Part shown: piece after piece, positions 1 through 7,638 of the stretch
Layout of the letters: every line of letters starts with the position of its first letter
How positions within the stretch are numbered: position 1 is the first letter of the stretch
Source: an uncultured Actinomycetes bacterium
Lineage (GTDB): Bacteria; Actinomycetota; Thermoleophilia; Miltoncostaeales; Miltoncostaeaceae
DNA: 12,363 bases
Assembly (NCBI GenBank): GCA_937862675.1
Contig: CALMEC010000374.1
Location: 1-12,363 of the forward strand
Direction of reading: 5' to 3'
Position numbers and translations under genes: made by a program
The notes under the pieces: model-generated
The model's database searches: none
The model's input: only the letters and a program-made list of their open reading frames with translations
Told to the model about the DNA's origin: nothing

Positions 1-96
1 GTCCACACGCCCGAGGCGCCCGATCGCCCTCCGGGGCGCGCGCACCACGCTGAGGGATCGCCGCCTGGTGCACGGTCGCGGACCGGGTCCGGTCCC
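1..96. other. Region upstream of mutS2, no supported gene
   Basis: No frame here gives a recognisable protein. The + frame that runs into mutS2 is open back to the window edge and includes a GTG at 68, but the residues it would add (Arg/Pro/Gly-rich) do not resemble the start of MutS2. Another + frame ends in TGA at 51-53 and could be the tail of an upstream gene, but too little is visible to tell. Confidence 0.4.
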
Positions 97-102
97 TAAC
101 AT
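97..102 (+). promoter_or_regulatory. -10 box of mutS2 (leaderless type)
   Basis: TAACAT fits the TANNNT form of a sigma-70-type -10 box and lies 7 bases before the ATG at 110. That spacing puts the transcription start at or next to the start codon, as in leaderless mRNAs, which are common in actinobacteria. No convincing -35 hexamer is visible. No ribosome binding site precedes the ATG, which agrees with a leaderless start. The assignment is inferred from position and from the same pattern at other genes in the window. Confidence 0.45.
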
Positions 103-109
103 CCGTCGG

Positions 110-2488
110 ATGGATGCACGCAGCGAGGATCTCCTCGGCCTGGACGAGCTGCGCGCCCGCGTGGCGGCCATCTGCCAGACGCCGCAGGGCGTCGAGAGGG
201 CGTACGCGCGGGACGTCTCGGGCGATCCCGGCGAGGTCCGCCGGCGTCAGGCGATCACCGGAGAGGCCACCGAGCTGCGGCGTCTCGGGATGGCCGTGGG
301 CGCCGGGGCACAGGAGATCGCGGAGGCCGTCGACAACGCCACCCATGGGGGCACGCTCGAGATCGCGTCGCTGGTGGCGGTCATGGCGACCGCCGGGGTC
401 GTGTGCGAGATCGCCGAGGGCGTCGTCGCCCATGAGGCCGAGGCACCCCTCCTCACGGACATCGCCCACGGGGTCGCCGTCGCTCCCCTCCGTGCGCTCG
501 TCGACATGTTCGACGCTGCCCTCGACGGTCACGGCGGCGTCCGGGACAGCGCGTCCCCGGACCTGGGAAGGGCGCGCCGGCAGCTGGCGGACGCGCGTGC
601 CGCCGCCTCGGAGACGCTGCGTTCGGTCGCCAAGAGGGCGGGCAAGCACCTTCAGGAGAGCTTCCTCACCGAGCGCGGCGGCCGTCCGGTCCTCGCCGTC
701 AAGGCATCGTCGCGCAGCGCCGTCCCGGGGATCGTCCACGATCGCTCCGCCACGGGCCAGACGCTGTTCGTGGAGCCGCTGGAGGTCGTCGAGGCCAACA
801 ACCATGTCCGCGAGTGCGAGGCCGCGGAACGGATGGAGGTCGAGCAGGTCCTGCGGCGCCTGTCGCAGGTCGTCGGCGATGACGCCGGGTTCCTCGCCGC
901 TGCGACCGACGCCGTCGCCGAGATCGATCTCGCCTTCGCGCTCGCCGACCTGTCGCTGCGCTGGCGCGGATGCGAGGTGACGGAGTCCGACGACGTGGCA
1001 CTGGTCGAGGCACGCCATCCACTGCTGGACCCCGGGACCGTCGTGCCCGTCGACCTGCCGCTCACGGGGCTGCGCGTGCTGGTCGTCAGCGGGCCGAACG
1101 CCGGAGGAAAGACGGTCGGCCTAAAAACACTCGGCGTGCTGGCCGCATGTCATCAGATGGGCCTGCGTCCACCGGCCAGGGAGGCGCGGCTGCCGGTCTT
1201 CGACCGGATCCTGGCCGACATCGGCGACGAGCAGAGCATCGAGCGGAGCCTCTCCACCTTCTCCGGTCACGTGCAGCGCCTCATCGACATCCTCGACGAC
1301 GCGGGGCCGCGATCGCTGGTACTCCTGGACGAGATCGCCGCCGGCACCGACCCGGGTGAGGGCGCGGCGCTCGCGGTCGCCGTGCTGGAGACGCTGATGG
1401 CGCGGAACGCCCTGACGCTCGTCACGACGCACCACCACGAGCTGAAGGGATGGGCCAGCCAGACCGCGGGTGCCGCGAACGCCGCGGTGGGCTTCGACGC
1501 CGAGCATCTCCTTCCCACGTTCGAGTTGCGGGTCGGTGAGCCGGGTGCGTCGCAGGCTCTGGACGTGGCCGAACGCCTGGGCCTCTCGGCGGCCATCCTG
1601 GCGGACGCGCGTGAGCGGCTGGGACAGGACCGGCAGGGCATGGAGGCGCTCCTGCGGGAGGCCGCCGCGGCCCGGGTTGCGGCGGAGGAGGAGCGCGACC
1701 GGGCATATCGCGAGCGTGACGACGCGGCGACGGCACGGCGTGAGGTGGAGTCGCGGGAGCGGGAGCTCGCCAGGCAGGTCGAGCGCGTCCGGGCCAGCGT
1801 GGAGAAGGAGCGGCAGCGCGCGCGTGAGGAGGCCGAGCGCGAACTCACGGAGCTTCGCGCGGAGATGGACGTGTTCCGCCGGGAGATCTCCGCAGCCCGT
1901 CGCGAGGAGCGTCGCCGACGCACGCGTGCCGACGACGGACGCCACGAGTCGGAGCGCGACCGGCGGCTGGGCGCCGCCGCCGAGGCGGCGGGCCGGGCCG
2001 GGCGGCATCTGCCCCCCCCGCCGGCGACGGTGCGGTCGGACGAGCCGATCGCGGTGGGGGACGCCGTCGTCGTGGCCGATCTGGGCGTCCGCGGAACCGT
2101 CGTCGCGGTGAGCGGGGACGACATCGAGGTGCAGGGGCCGTCGGCACGTCTGCGGTTGAAACGTTCACGGGTGATGCGCGACCACCGCGTCGGCGGGCCG
2201 GCGATCTCGGCGCCGGTGCGCGAGGTGCGGCCCGAGACGCCGGCCGTCTCGGGTGAGATCGATGTCCGCGGCGAGCGTGCGGAGGCCGCGCGCCGTGCCG
2301 TCCGGGGCTACATCGACGATGCCGCCGCCAGCGGCCGCGACAGCGTCCGGGTCATCCACGGTCGCGGGACCGGCGCCCTCCGGGCGGCGATCGCGGATGA
2401 GCTGAGGGCACACCCCCTGGTGGGTTCGGCACGGACGGCGGGTCCGGACGAGGGGGGAGACGGGGCGACGATCGCCGAGCTGCGCTGA
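110..2488 (+). CDS. mutS2: MutS2-family ATPase/endonuclease with C-terminal Smr domain
   Basis: Encodes 792 aa, the usual MutS2 length. MutS2 lacks the mismatch-recognition domain of MutS. In other bacteria it is linked to suppression of recombination and to rescue of collided ribosomes, so its role here is not settled by sequence. Visible in order: an N-terminal region typical of MutS2 cores; the family signature SATGQTLFVEP near residue 220; Walker A GPNAGGKT at 328-335; Walker B LVLLDE with the Asp at 407, followed by the ABC-type TDPGEGAAL segment; a TTHH motif; a charged Glu/Arg coiled coil at about 504-630; and an Smr nuclease domain with DVRG at 718-721 and HGRGTGALR at 750-758. All catalytic motifs are intact. 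ATG 110 is preferred to GTG 68 because family similarity begins there (RSEDLLGLDELR) and a -10 box sits 7 bases upstream. A hairpin follows the stop codon. Confidence 0.95.
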   Translation: MDARSEDLLGLDELRARVAAICQTPQGVERAYARDVSGDPGEVRRRQAITGEATELRRLGMAVGAGAQEIAEAVDNATHGGTLEIASLVAVMATAGVVCEIAEGVVAHEAEAPLLTDIAHGVAVAPLRALVDMFDAALDGHGGVRDSASPDLGRARRQLADARAAASETLRSVAKRAGKHLQESFLTERGGRPVLAVKASSRSAVPGIVHDRSATGQTLFVEPLEVVEANNHVRECEAAERMEVEQVLRRLSQVVGDDAGFLAAATDAVAEIDLAFALADLSLRWRGCEVTESDDVALVEARHPLLDPGTVVPVDLPLTGLRVLVVSGPNAGGKTVGLKTLGVLAACHQMGLRPPAREARLPVFDRILADIGDEQSIERSLSTFSGHVQRLIDILDDAGPRSLVLLDEIAAGTDPGEGAALAVAVLETLMARNALTLVTTHHHELKGWASQTAGAANAAVGFDAEHLLPTFELRVGEPGASQALDVAERLGLSAAILADARERLGQDRQGMEALLREAAAARVAAEEERDRAYRERDDAATARREVESRERELARQVERVRASVEKERQRAREEAERELTELRAEMDVFRREISAARREERRRRTRADDGRHESERDRRLGAAAEAAGRAGRHLPPPPATVRSDEPIAVGDAVVVADLGVRGTVVAVSGDDIEVQGPSARLRLKRSRVMRDHRVGGPAISAPVREVRPETPAVSGEIDVRGERAEAARRAVRGYIDDAAASGRDSVRVIHGRGTGALRAAIADELRAHPLVGSARTAGPDEGGDGATIAELR

Positions 2489-2514
2489 GCGGACGGACGG
2501 GCCTGTCCATCCGC
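2489..2514 (+). terminator. Hairpin directly after the mutS2 stop
   Basis: GCGGACGGAC pairs with GTCCATCCGC around the six-base loop GGGCCT: 9 of 10 pairs form, with one C/A mismatch. The stem starts at the base after the TGA. There is no T-tract, so it is either a non-canonical intrinsic terminator or an mRNA 3' end stabiliser. Confidence 0.5.
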
Positions 2515-2558
2515 CCGCGACCACGGACCCGGCGGATCGGACATGGCAGCATGGCCGC

Positions 2559-4302
2559 ATGACCGACCTCTCGCTCGACGAACGCGTACGGAACTGGATC
2601 GCCATCGACCCGGATCCGCAGGACCGGCATGAACTGCAGTCCATGATGGACGCCGGGGCCTGGGACCAGCTGAGCGAGCGCTTCTCCGGTCGCATCGCCT
2701 TCGGGACCGCCGGGCTCCGCGCACCGATGATGGCCGGACCCACGGGCATGAACCGCCTGGTCGTGCGGCAGTCGGCGGCCGGCATCGCCCGCTACCTGAT
2801 CGCCCAGGGGGAGACGTCGCGCACCGTGGTCGTCGTGCACGATGCGCGCCATCGCTCGGCGCGGTTCGCCGCCGACTGCGCGGAGGTGATCGCGGGACAT
2901 GGCATCCCGGTGGTGCTGAGCGACGCGCCGGTGCCGACGCCGATCGGCGTCTTCTCCGTCCGCGCCCTGGACGCGGCTGCCGCCATCGTCATCACGGCCA
3001 GCCACAACCCTCCGCGGGACAACGGGCTGAAGCTCTTCATGGCCGACGGCGCCCAGATCGTCCCGCCCGTCGACGAGCACGTGGCGGCCCGGATCGACGC
3101 CGTCGTGGAGGACGGCATCATCGTCCCGGACGTCGAGGCCGCCCGGGTCACGTCCCTGCCGGGCACGGTGACCAATGCCTACCGGGACGGCGTGCGGGGA
3201 CGGTATCCGCGGCCGGCCGTGCCCATCACGATCGCGATGACCGCCATGCACGGTGTGGGAGGGGGCCTCCTGCACGAGCTTCTCACCGAGATGGGCCACG
3301 ACGTGCACGTGGTGGCCGCCCAGCAGGATCCGGATCCGGACTTCCCGACGGTCGGCTTCCCGAACCCGGAGGAGCCGGGGGCGACCGACCGCCTGAAGGA
3401 CCTCGTGCGCGCCGTGGGCGCCGCGGTCGGCGTCGCCCTCGACCCGGATGCGGACCGTATGGCGGTGGTGGTCCCCGAGGGGGACGGCGTGCGCCAGCTG
3501 ACGGGGGACGAGGCGGGGGGCCCCCTGGCGGGGGGGCGCCTTTCCGGAGTCGGTGACGGCGGCGGCCACCCCCCCGGGGGGGGGGCCCGCGTTTCCTCCG
3601 CCCGGCGCGGGTGCCCTCCTGGCGGAGTGGCTCCTGTCGGATGTCGTGCCCGACGGCGACGACCGCCTGGTGGCGACGACCGTCGTCTCGTCGTCGCGGC
3701 TCGGGCGCATCGCCGACCGGCACGGCGTGCGCTACGCCGAGACCCTCACCGGGTTCAAATGGCTGTCGCGTCCCGCGCTGGACCATCCGTCGTGGCGGCA
3801 GGTCCTGGCGTATGAGGAGGCGATCGGATATGCCGTCGGGGCCGATGTCCACGACAAGGACGGCATCTCCGCCGCGGTCGGAGTCGCCGCGCTCGTGGCG
3901 TCACTCGCCGTCCGCGACGAGACGATCCCCGGGATGCTCGACCGTCTCGACCGGCTGGACGGTGCCCATGTGACGCGGAACTTCTCCCTGCTCTACGAGG
4001 GCCTGGGGTGGCGGGAACGTCGGGATGCGACCGTCGCCGGCCTGGTCGAGGACCCGCCGGGGCGGATCGGCGATCACGCGGTGACCGAGGTGACCCGGCT
4101 CGCGCCCGACGTGCTGCGCGTCCGTCTCGACGGCGGCGTGCGGGTCCTCGTCCGCCCGAGCGGAACGGAGGCCAAGCTGAAGTGCTACTGCGAGGCCGTC
4201 GAGGCGCCGGACGACGACGTGGTGGGCGCGCGTGAGCGGGCGGGGACACGCCTGGCGGCGGTGGAGGAGGCGCTGCGCGTCCTGCTGGGTGACATGGACT
4301 GA
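2559..4302 (+). pseudogene. Phosphoglucomutase/phosphomannomutase (PGM2/PgcA type), reading frame interrupted
   Basis: Alpha-D-phosphohexomutases move phosphate between C1 and C6 of a hexose through a phosphoserine. Two frames together carry every family motif. The first runs from ATG 2559: FGTAGLR at residues 48-54, the phosphoserine loop TASHNP with Ser148, and the metal loop DPDADR with Asp 295/297/299. The second runs from about 3607 to the TGA at 4300-4302: GFKWLS, the sugar-binding EEAIGY and the phosphate-binding RPSGTEAKLK. The EEAIGY form points to the PGM2/PgcA branch, so glucose-1-P/glucose-6-P or pentose phosphates are likelier substrates than mannose. Removing 94 bases (3513-3606) restores one 549-aa protein reading GDEAGALLAEWLLSD across the join, close to the normal length. 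As written, the first frame runs on to 3815 with low-complexity Gly/Pro/Arg sequence. The gene is probably intact in the organism and broken here by an assembly fault, but real inactivation is not excluded. No TANNNT box or ribosome site precedes the start; CAGCAT lies 6 bases before it. Confidence 0.85.
3513..3606. other. 94-base G/C-rich imperfect duplication that breaks the mutase frame
   Basis: The 30 bases from 3513 match the 30 bases from 3607 at 23 positions, an offset of 94, which is not a multiple of 3. Five of the seven differences are a G in the first copy where the second copy, which encodes the expected protein, has another base. The stretch between holds a C7 run at 3569-3575 followed by a G10 run at 3576-3585. 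This bias towards G and homopolymers looks like low-quality reads assembled in, not a biological insertion. Confidence 0.7.
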
Positions 4303-4320
4303 GGAGCGGATGACGGACGA

Positions 4321-4347
4321 CCACCGGGACGCGCCGTTCACCGGTGG
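4321..4347 (+). terminator. Possible terminator hairpin after the sugar mutase
   Basis: CCACCGG pairs with CCGGTGG (7 bp) around a 13-base loop, beginning 18 bases after the mutase stop codon. No T-tract follows, so the evidence is the stem and its position only. Confidence 0.35.
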
Positions 4348-4403
4348 GTACAACCGCAGTGCCGTGTACATGTCACGACGCCGGCGGGATGTGCGGCCCA
4401 CCG

Positions 4404-4421
4404 CGACCGCACGTGCGGTCG
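4404..4421. repeat. Perfect 18-base palindrome
   Basis: CGACCGCACGTGCGGTCG reads the same on both strands, with no spacer and a CACGTG core. It lies in non-coding sequence about 100 bases after the mutase and 400 before ccmE. With no loop it is more like a dimeric protein-binding site than an RNA hairpin. I do not recognise the factor. Confidence 0.4.
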
Positions 4422-4764
4422 TGGGGCGCGGGGGACTGCGTCGATGCGATCGGCCACCGTCCGGGCCGGCGATCCGGAGTCCGGTGTCGAGATGCGTCGG
4501 CGCCGGCAGGACGACGGCGATGCCCCGCGCGATCGGCAGGTCGCACGTCATATCGCGCCGCGGTGGTCTCCGCGCCGTCCGGCTCTGGGGTCGTCGACCC
4601 GGACCCATGAGCGGACTGACGTTCCGCCCGTGGGTGGACCCCCGCACCGGCACGGGAACCGGCTCCCGGCGGCGGGCTCCCGCGATTCGGGCGTGCGGGC
4701 CACCCGGGGGAAGGATGATCGTGCCGGACGGTGCCCTGTGCCGACGGGGCGCATCGACCGTCGA

Positions 4765-4784
4765 ACGGTGATACCTGTCACCGT
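4765..4784. promoter_or_regulatory. CRP/FNR-like operator upstream of ccmE
   Basis: ACGGTGA and TCACCGT form perfect 7-base arms around the spacer TACCTG. The core GTGA-N6-TCAC is the shape of the CRP-family consensus TGTGA-N6-TCACA, differing at the outermost T/A pair. The dyad centre is about 43-47 bases before the probable transcription start, near the class II activator position. A CRP/FNR-type regulator acting on cytochrome c maturation would make biological sense, but the regulator is not in this window. Confidence 0.45.
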
Positions 4785-4806
4785 GCATTCGTCTGCGGCG
4801 CATCGC

Positions 4807-4812
4807 TAGGAT
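4807..4812 (+). promoter_or_regulatory. -10 box of ccmE-ccmF
   Basis: TAGGAT lies 9 bases before the ccmE ATG, with no ribosome binding site between, so the transcript is probably leaderless or nearly so. Seventeen bases upstream the hexamer is TGCATT, a poor -35, which fits a promoter that needs an activator such as one at the adjacent dyad. Confidence 0.45.
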
Positions 4813-4821
4813 TCGCAATCG

Positions 4822-5244
4822 ATGAGGTCCAAGGCACGTTTCGTCATTGCTCTCGGGCTCGCCGCCGTCCTCGGCGCCGTGCTCGTCTGGTTCGCCATCG
4901 GCGGATCACTCGAGACCTACGCGTCTCCGGGCGACCTCCAGGCCAACGGCGAGACCTACCGGTTGAACGCCGTGGTGTCCAAGGGATCGCCCGAGAACGT
5001 CGCGCAGCAGGCGCTCACCCCGGAGGGCACCAGGTTCAGGGTGCAGGACCAGGACGACGCGTCCAAGACCGTCTGGGTCAACTACCGGGGCATCGTCCCG
5101 GACACGTTCCAGGACGGACGCGAGATCGTCGTGACCGGTCACCTGGAAGGCTCCACCTTCGTCGGCAAGCGTGACTCACTGGTGGCCAAGTGCCCGTCCA
5201 AGTTCCAGGCCGCCAAGTCGCCGCATCCTGACGACGCCCGATGA
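4822..5244 (+). CDS. ccmE: Cytochrome c maturation heme chaperone CcmE, C-type variant
   Basis: CcmE holds heme covalently on the outer face of the membrane and passes it to CcmF for attachment to apocytochrome c. The 140-aa protein has a short basic N-terminus, one membrane helix at about residues 7-27, and then the small beta-barrel (OB-fold) domain with TFQDGREIVVTG and the SLVAK strand that leads to the heme site. In the classical protein this site is HxxxY. Here it is Cys124-Pro-Ser-Lys-Phe128. CxxxY variants are known from archaea and Desulfovibrio-like bacteria, so the Cys is a recognised alternative heme-binding residue, but the Tyr ligand is also replaced, by Phe (codon TTC). ATG 4822 is the only start that precedes the anchor helix. 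The gene is followed after 12 bases by ccmF and they are surely co-transcribed. Confidence 0.9.
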   Translation: MRSKARFVIALGLAAVLGAVLVWFAIGGSLETYASPGDLQANGETYRLNAVVSKGSPENVAQQALTPEGTRFRVQDQDDASKTVWVNYRGIVPDTFQDGREIVVTGHLEGSTFVGKRDSLVAKCPSKFQAAKSPHPDDAR

Positions 5245-5256
5245 GGGCTTGAGGCC

Positions 5257-7539
5257 GTGAGCTTGTTCGGGCGCGCCCTCCTCCTCGTGGCGCTCGGCGT
5301 GGCCGTGTTCACCGTCGTCGCGGCCGTCCGCGGCCGCACCCCGCGCAACCGCGTGTGGTTCGTCGCATCCCAGCGCGGGGTCTATGCGGCCTTCGGCATC
5401 TTCACCGCGGCCGTGGTGGCACTGGTGTCCGCGCTCATCCGCAACGACTTCTCACTGGTCGCGGTGGCCAACTATTCCAGCACCGAGATGCCGCTCCACC
5501 TGCGCATCACGGCGCTGTGGGCCAGTCAGTCCGGGTCGCTCCTGTTCTGGGGATGGCTCCTCACCGGGTTCGCCGCGCTCGCCGTGTACACCAACCGGCG
5601 TCGCAACCGCGATCTCATGCCGATCGTCGTCGCCATCCTGGCGGGCCTCGTCGGATTCTTCGCCTTCGTCCTGTCGTTCGCGACGAGTCCCTTCGACACC
5701 ATGACGGTCGTCCCCGAGAACGGCCAGGGGCTCGTGTCGTCGCTGCGCAACCCCTACATGGTGGCGCACCCGCCGATGCTCTATCTCGGGTACGTGTCGA
5801 TCGCGATCCCGTTCGCGTTCGCCATGGCCGCCCTCATCACCCGGCGGCTCGACAGCACCTGGCTGTCCAGCATCCGCCGGTGGACGCTCGCCAGCTGGGC
5901 GTTCCTGGGGATCGGCATCATCCTCGGCGCCAAGTGGGCGTACGAGTCGCTCAGCTTCGGCGGATACTGGATCTGGGACCCCGTCGAGAACGCCGCCCTG
6001 CTTCCGTGGCTCACGGGCACCGCGTTCCTGCACTCCGTGATGGTCCAGGAGCGCCGGTCGATGCTGAAGATCTGGAACATGGCCCTGATCGTCCTCACGT
6101 TCGGGCTCACGCTGTTCGGCACACTGCTCACGCGCTCGGGGATCGTCAGCAGCGTCCACAACTTCGGCGCCCAGACCGTCGGCCCGTACATCCTGGGGCT
6201 CCTGATCGTGACCCTCGTGGCGGGTACGTACCTCATCATCACCCGGCTTCCGCAGCTGCGCAGCCAGAACTCGCTCGAGAGCTACTTCTCGCGTGAGGCC
6301 ATCTTCCTCTACAACAACCTGCTCCTGGTCGGGCTGGCGTTCATCGTCGTGTGGGGCACCATGTACCCCGTCATCAGCGAGCTCATCCGGGGTGAGCGCA
6401 TCACCGTCGGCCGAGGATTCTTCGATCAGGTGGCCGCTCCCATCGGCGTCGCGCTGCTCCTTCTCACCGGAATCGGTCCGCTGCTGCCGTGGCGTCGCAT
6501 GTCCTGGCCCCTGGTACGCCGGCGGTTCCTCTGGCCGGGCGTGGCCGCGGTGGTGTCCGTCCCGCTGCTCGCCCTCACGGACGCGCGCGGCGACTGGCTG
6601 GTCCTGGCGGTCCTCGCCATCGCGGTGTTCACGATGGGCTGCATCGTCTCCGAGTTCTGGCAGGGGACCCGGGTTCGGCACGCGCTCGGCGGCGTCTCGT
6701 GGTGGACCGCGTTCTCCCAGCTCATCTCGCGAAACCGTCGTCGCTACGGCGGCTACATCGTCCACATCGGGATCGTGCTCGTCATCGTGGGCATCGCGGT
6801 GTCGCGCACCTTCCTGACCGAGGGCAGCCTCACCCTGTCGCCGGGCCAGTCCGCGAGGGTGGGCGACTACGTCTTCACCGCGCAGGACGTCACACGGGGA
6901 CGCACCGAGCAGGCCATGGTGACGGCGGCGAAGGTCCGGGTCACGATGCCCGACGGCTCGTACGTGACCACGCTCAACCCCGCGATCCACCAGTACATAT
7001 CCAATAGCGACCAGGGCAACACGATCGCGATCTCCAGCACCCTCCGGCGCGACATCTGGATGTACATGGCCGGATCGAGCGAGTCCGGCGTCGGGTCGTT
7101 CCACGTGTTCATCAACCCGATGGTCTCCTGGATCTGGATCGGTGGTCTCGTTTTCCTTCTGCGCGCCCGTGGCCGGATGGCCGCAGAGGCGGACACGTCT
7201 CCCGGAGGCGGCCGTCCCACAGGCGGAGCAGCCGAGTCAGGCGTGATCGGGGGGATCGTCGTCGCAGTGATCGCGCTCGTCGTGGTCCTCCTCGTGTCAT
7301 GGCCGCTGGTGCGCCGTGGCGGCGGTGCCGACCCCGCTGCCGACGACCCGCGCCGTCGTGAGCTGGACGCCCGGATCGAGATATCGCTGCGATCGATCCG
7401 CGAGATCGAGTTCGACCATCGCTCGGGCAACCTGAGCGACGAGGACTTCGCCGAACTGGACCGGGCCGAACGTGCCAACGCCGCGCGGCTTCTCCGGCGG
7501 CGTGACGCGCTCGACGCCGATGAGGGCGCATCGCGCTGA
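5257..7539 (+). CDS. ccmF: Cytochrome c heme lyase subunit CcmF with fused CcmI-like C-terminal domain
   Basis: CcmF is the integral membrane heme lyase of System I; it takes heme from CcmE and, with CcmH/CcmI, attaches it to apocytochrome CxxCH sites. The protein is 760 aa with many membrane helices. The tryptophan-rich WWD motif GGYWIWDPVENAALLPWL is at residues 235-252. Histidines matching the family's four conserved ones are present: His171 (AHPPMLYLGY), His259, His301 (SSVHNFG) and His503 (GGYIVHIG). A periplasmic domain follows, then the last CcmF helix (MVSWIWIGGLVFLL), where ordinary CcmF ends near residue 645. The same frame continues through a Gly-rich linker, another helix at about 661-683 and a charged helical segment at 699-752 with EIEFDHRSGNLSDEDFAELD, which resembles the N-terminal part of CcmI. 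The start is GTG 5257, 12 bases after ccmE. No ccmA, B, C, D, G or H is in the window. Confidence 0.93.
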   Translation: MSLFGRALLLVALGVAVFTVVAAVRGRTPRNRVWFVASQRGVYAAFGIFTAAVVALVSALIRNDFSLVAVANYSSTEMPLHLRITALWASQSGSLLFWGWLLTGFAALAVYTNRRRNRDLMPIVVAILAGLVGFFAFVLSFATSPFDTMTVVPENGQGLVSSLRNPYMVAHPPMLYLGYVSIAIPFAFAMAALITRRLDSTWLSSIRRWTLASWAFLGIGIILGAKWAYESLSFGGYWIWDPVENAALLPWLTGTAFLHSVMVQERRSMLKIWNMALIVLTFGLTLFGTLLTRSGIVSSVHNFGAQTVGPYILGLLIVTLVAGTYLIITRLPQLRSQNSLESYFSREAIFLYNNLLLVGLAFIVVWGTMYPVISELIRGERITVGRGFFDQVAAPIGVALLLLTGIGPLLPWRRMSWPLVRRRFLWPGVAAVVSVPLLALTDARGDWLVLAVLAIAVFTMGCIVSEFWQGTRVRHALGGVSWWTAFSQLISRNRRRYGGYIVHIGIVLVIVGIAVSRTFLTEGSLTLSPGQSARVGDYVFTAQDVTRGRTEQAMVTAAKVRVTMPDGSYVTTLNPAIHQYISNSDQGNTIAISSTLRRDIWMYMAGSSESGVGSFHVFINPMVSWIWIGGLVFLLRARGRMAAEADTSPGGGRPTGGAAESGVIGGIVVAVIALVVVLLVSWPLVRRGGGADPAADDPRRRELDARIEISLRSIREIEFDHRSGNLSDEDFAELDRAERANAARLLRRRDALDADEGASR

Positions 7540-7594
7540 CGACCGGCGGTCGCCGCTGACAGAGGACCGCGGCCGTCCACGCTGGTTTCGCATC

Positions 7595-7635
7595 GTGGGA
7601 CACGATTGCGGGAGGTGCAAGAAATCGTTTCCCAC
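7595..7635 (+). terminator. Strong hairpin terminator after ccmF
   Basis: GTGGGACACGATT pairs with AATCGTTTCCCAC at 12 of 13 positions around a 15-base loop, about 55 bases after the ccmF stop, and is followed by CTCTTTA. The stem and partial T-tract make it the best terminator candidate in the window. A smaller alternative stem, ATCGTG-GGA-CACGAT at 7592-7606, shares its left arm. Confidence 0.55.
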
Positions 7636-7638
7636 CTC

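Larger units (their letters stand above)
4303..4764. other. Long spacer between the sugar mutase and ccmE, no credible gene
   Basis: All open frames here are Arg/Pro-rich and show no family resemblance on either strand. One frame starts at ATG 4310, three bases after GAGGAG, and its first 21 residues (beginning MTDDHRDAPFTGG) are ordinary. It then becomes Arg-rich, so it is at best a relic or a chance frame. The spacer holds a hairpin at 4321-4347 and an 18-base palindrome at 4404-4421. An undetected small RNA is possible but nothing shows it directly. Confidence 0.5.

Noticed and set aside
3569..3588. C7-G10-C3 run as a G-quadruplex or natural hairpin in the mutase gene
   Set aside because: It lies inside the suspect 94-base segment whose removal restores the gene; an assembly fault is the simpler reading.
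2352..3710. 452-codon open frame on the - strand opposite the sugar mutase
   Set aside because: Low-complexity Arg/Gly/His/Asp composition, no start signal or domain, and it crosses the end of mutS2 and most of the mutase.
4232..4771. 179-codon + frame across the end of the mutase and the spacer, including ATG 4310 after GAGGAG
   Set aside because: The spacing of three bases to the ATG is too short for a good ribosome site, the product becomes Arg-rich after about 20 residues, and nothing resembles a known protein. Kept only as a remark under the spacer.
5452..7104. 550-codon open frame on the - strand opposite ccmF
   Set aside because: It is the antisense shadow of ccmF in high-GC sequence: rich in His, Asp, Glu, Arg and Gly, no recognisable motif, and fully overlapped by a gene with all family motifs.
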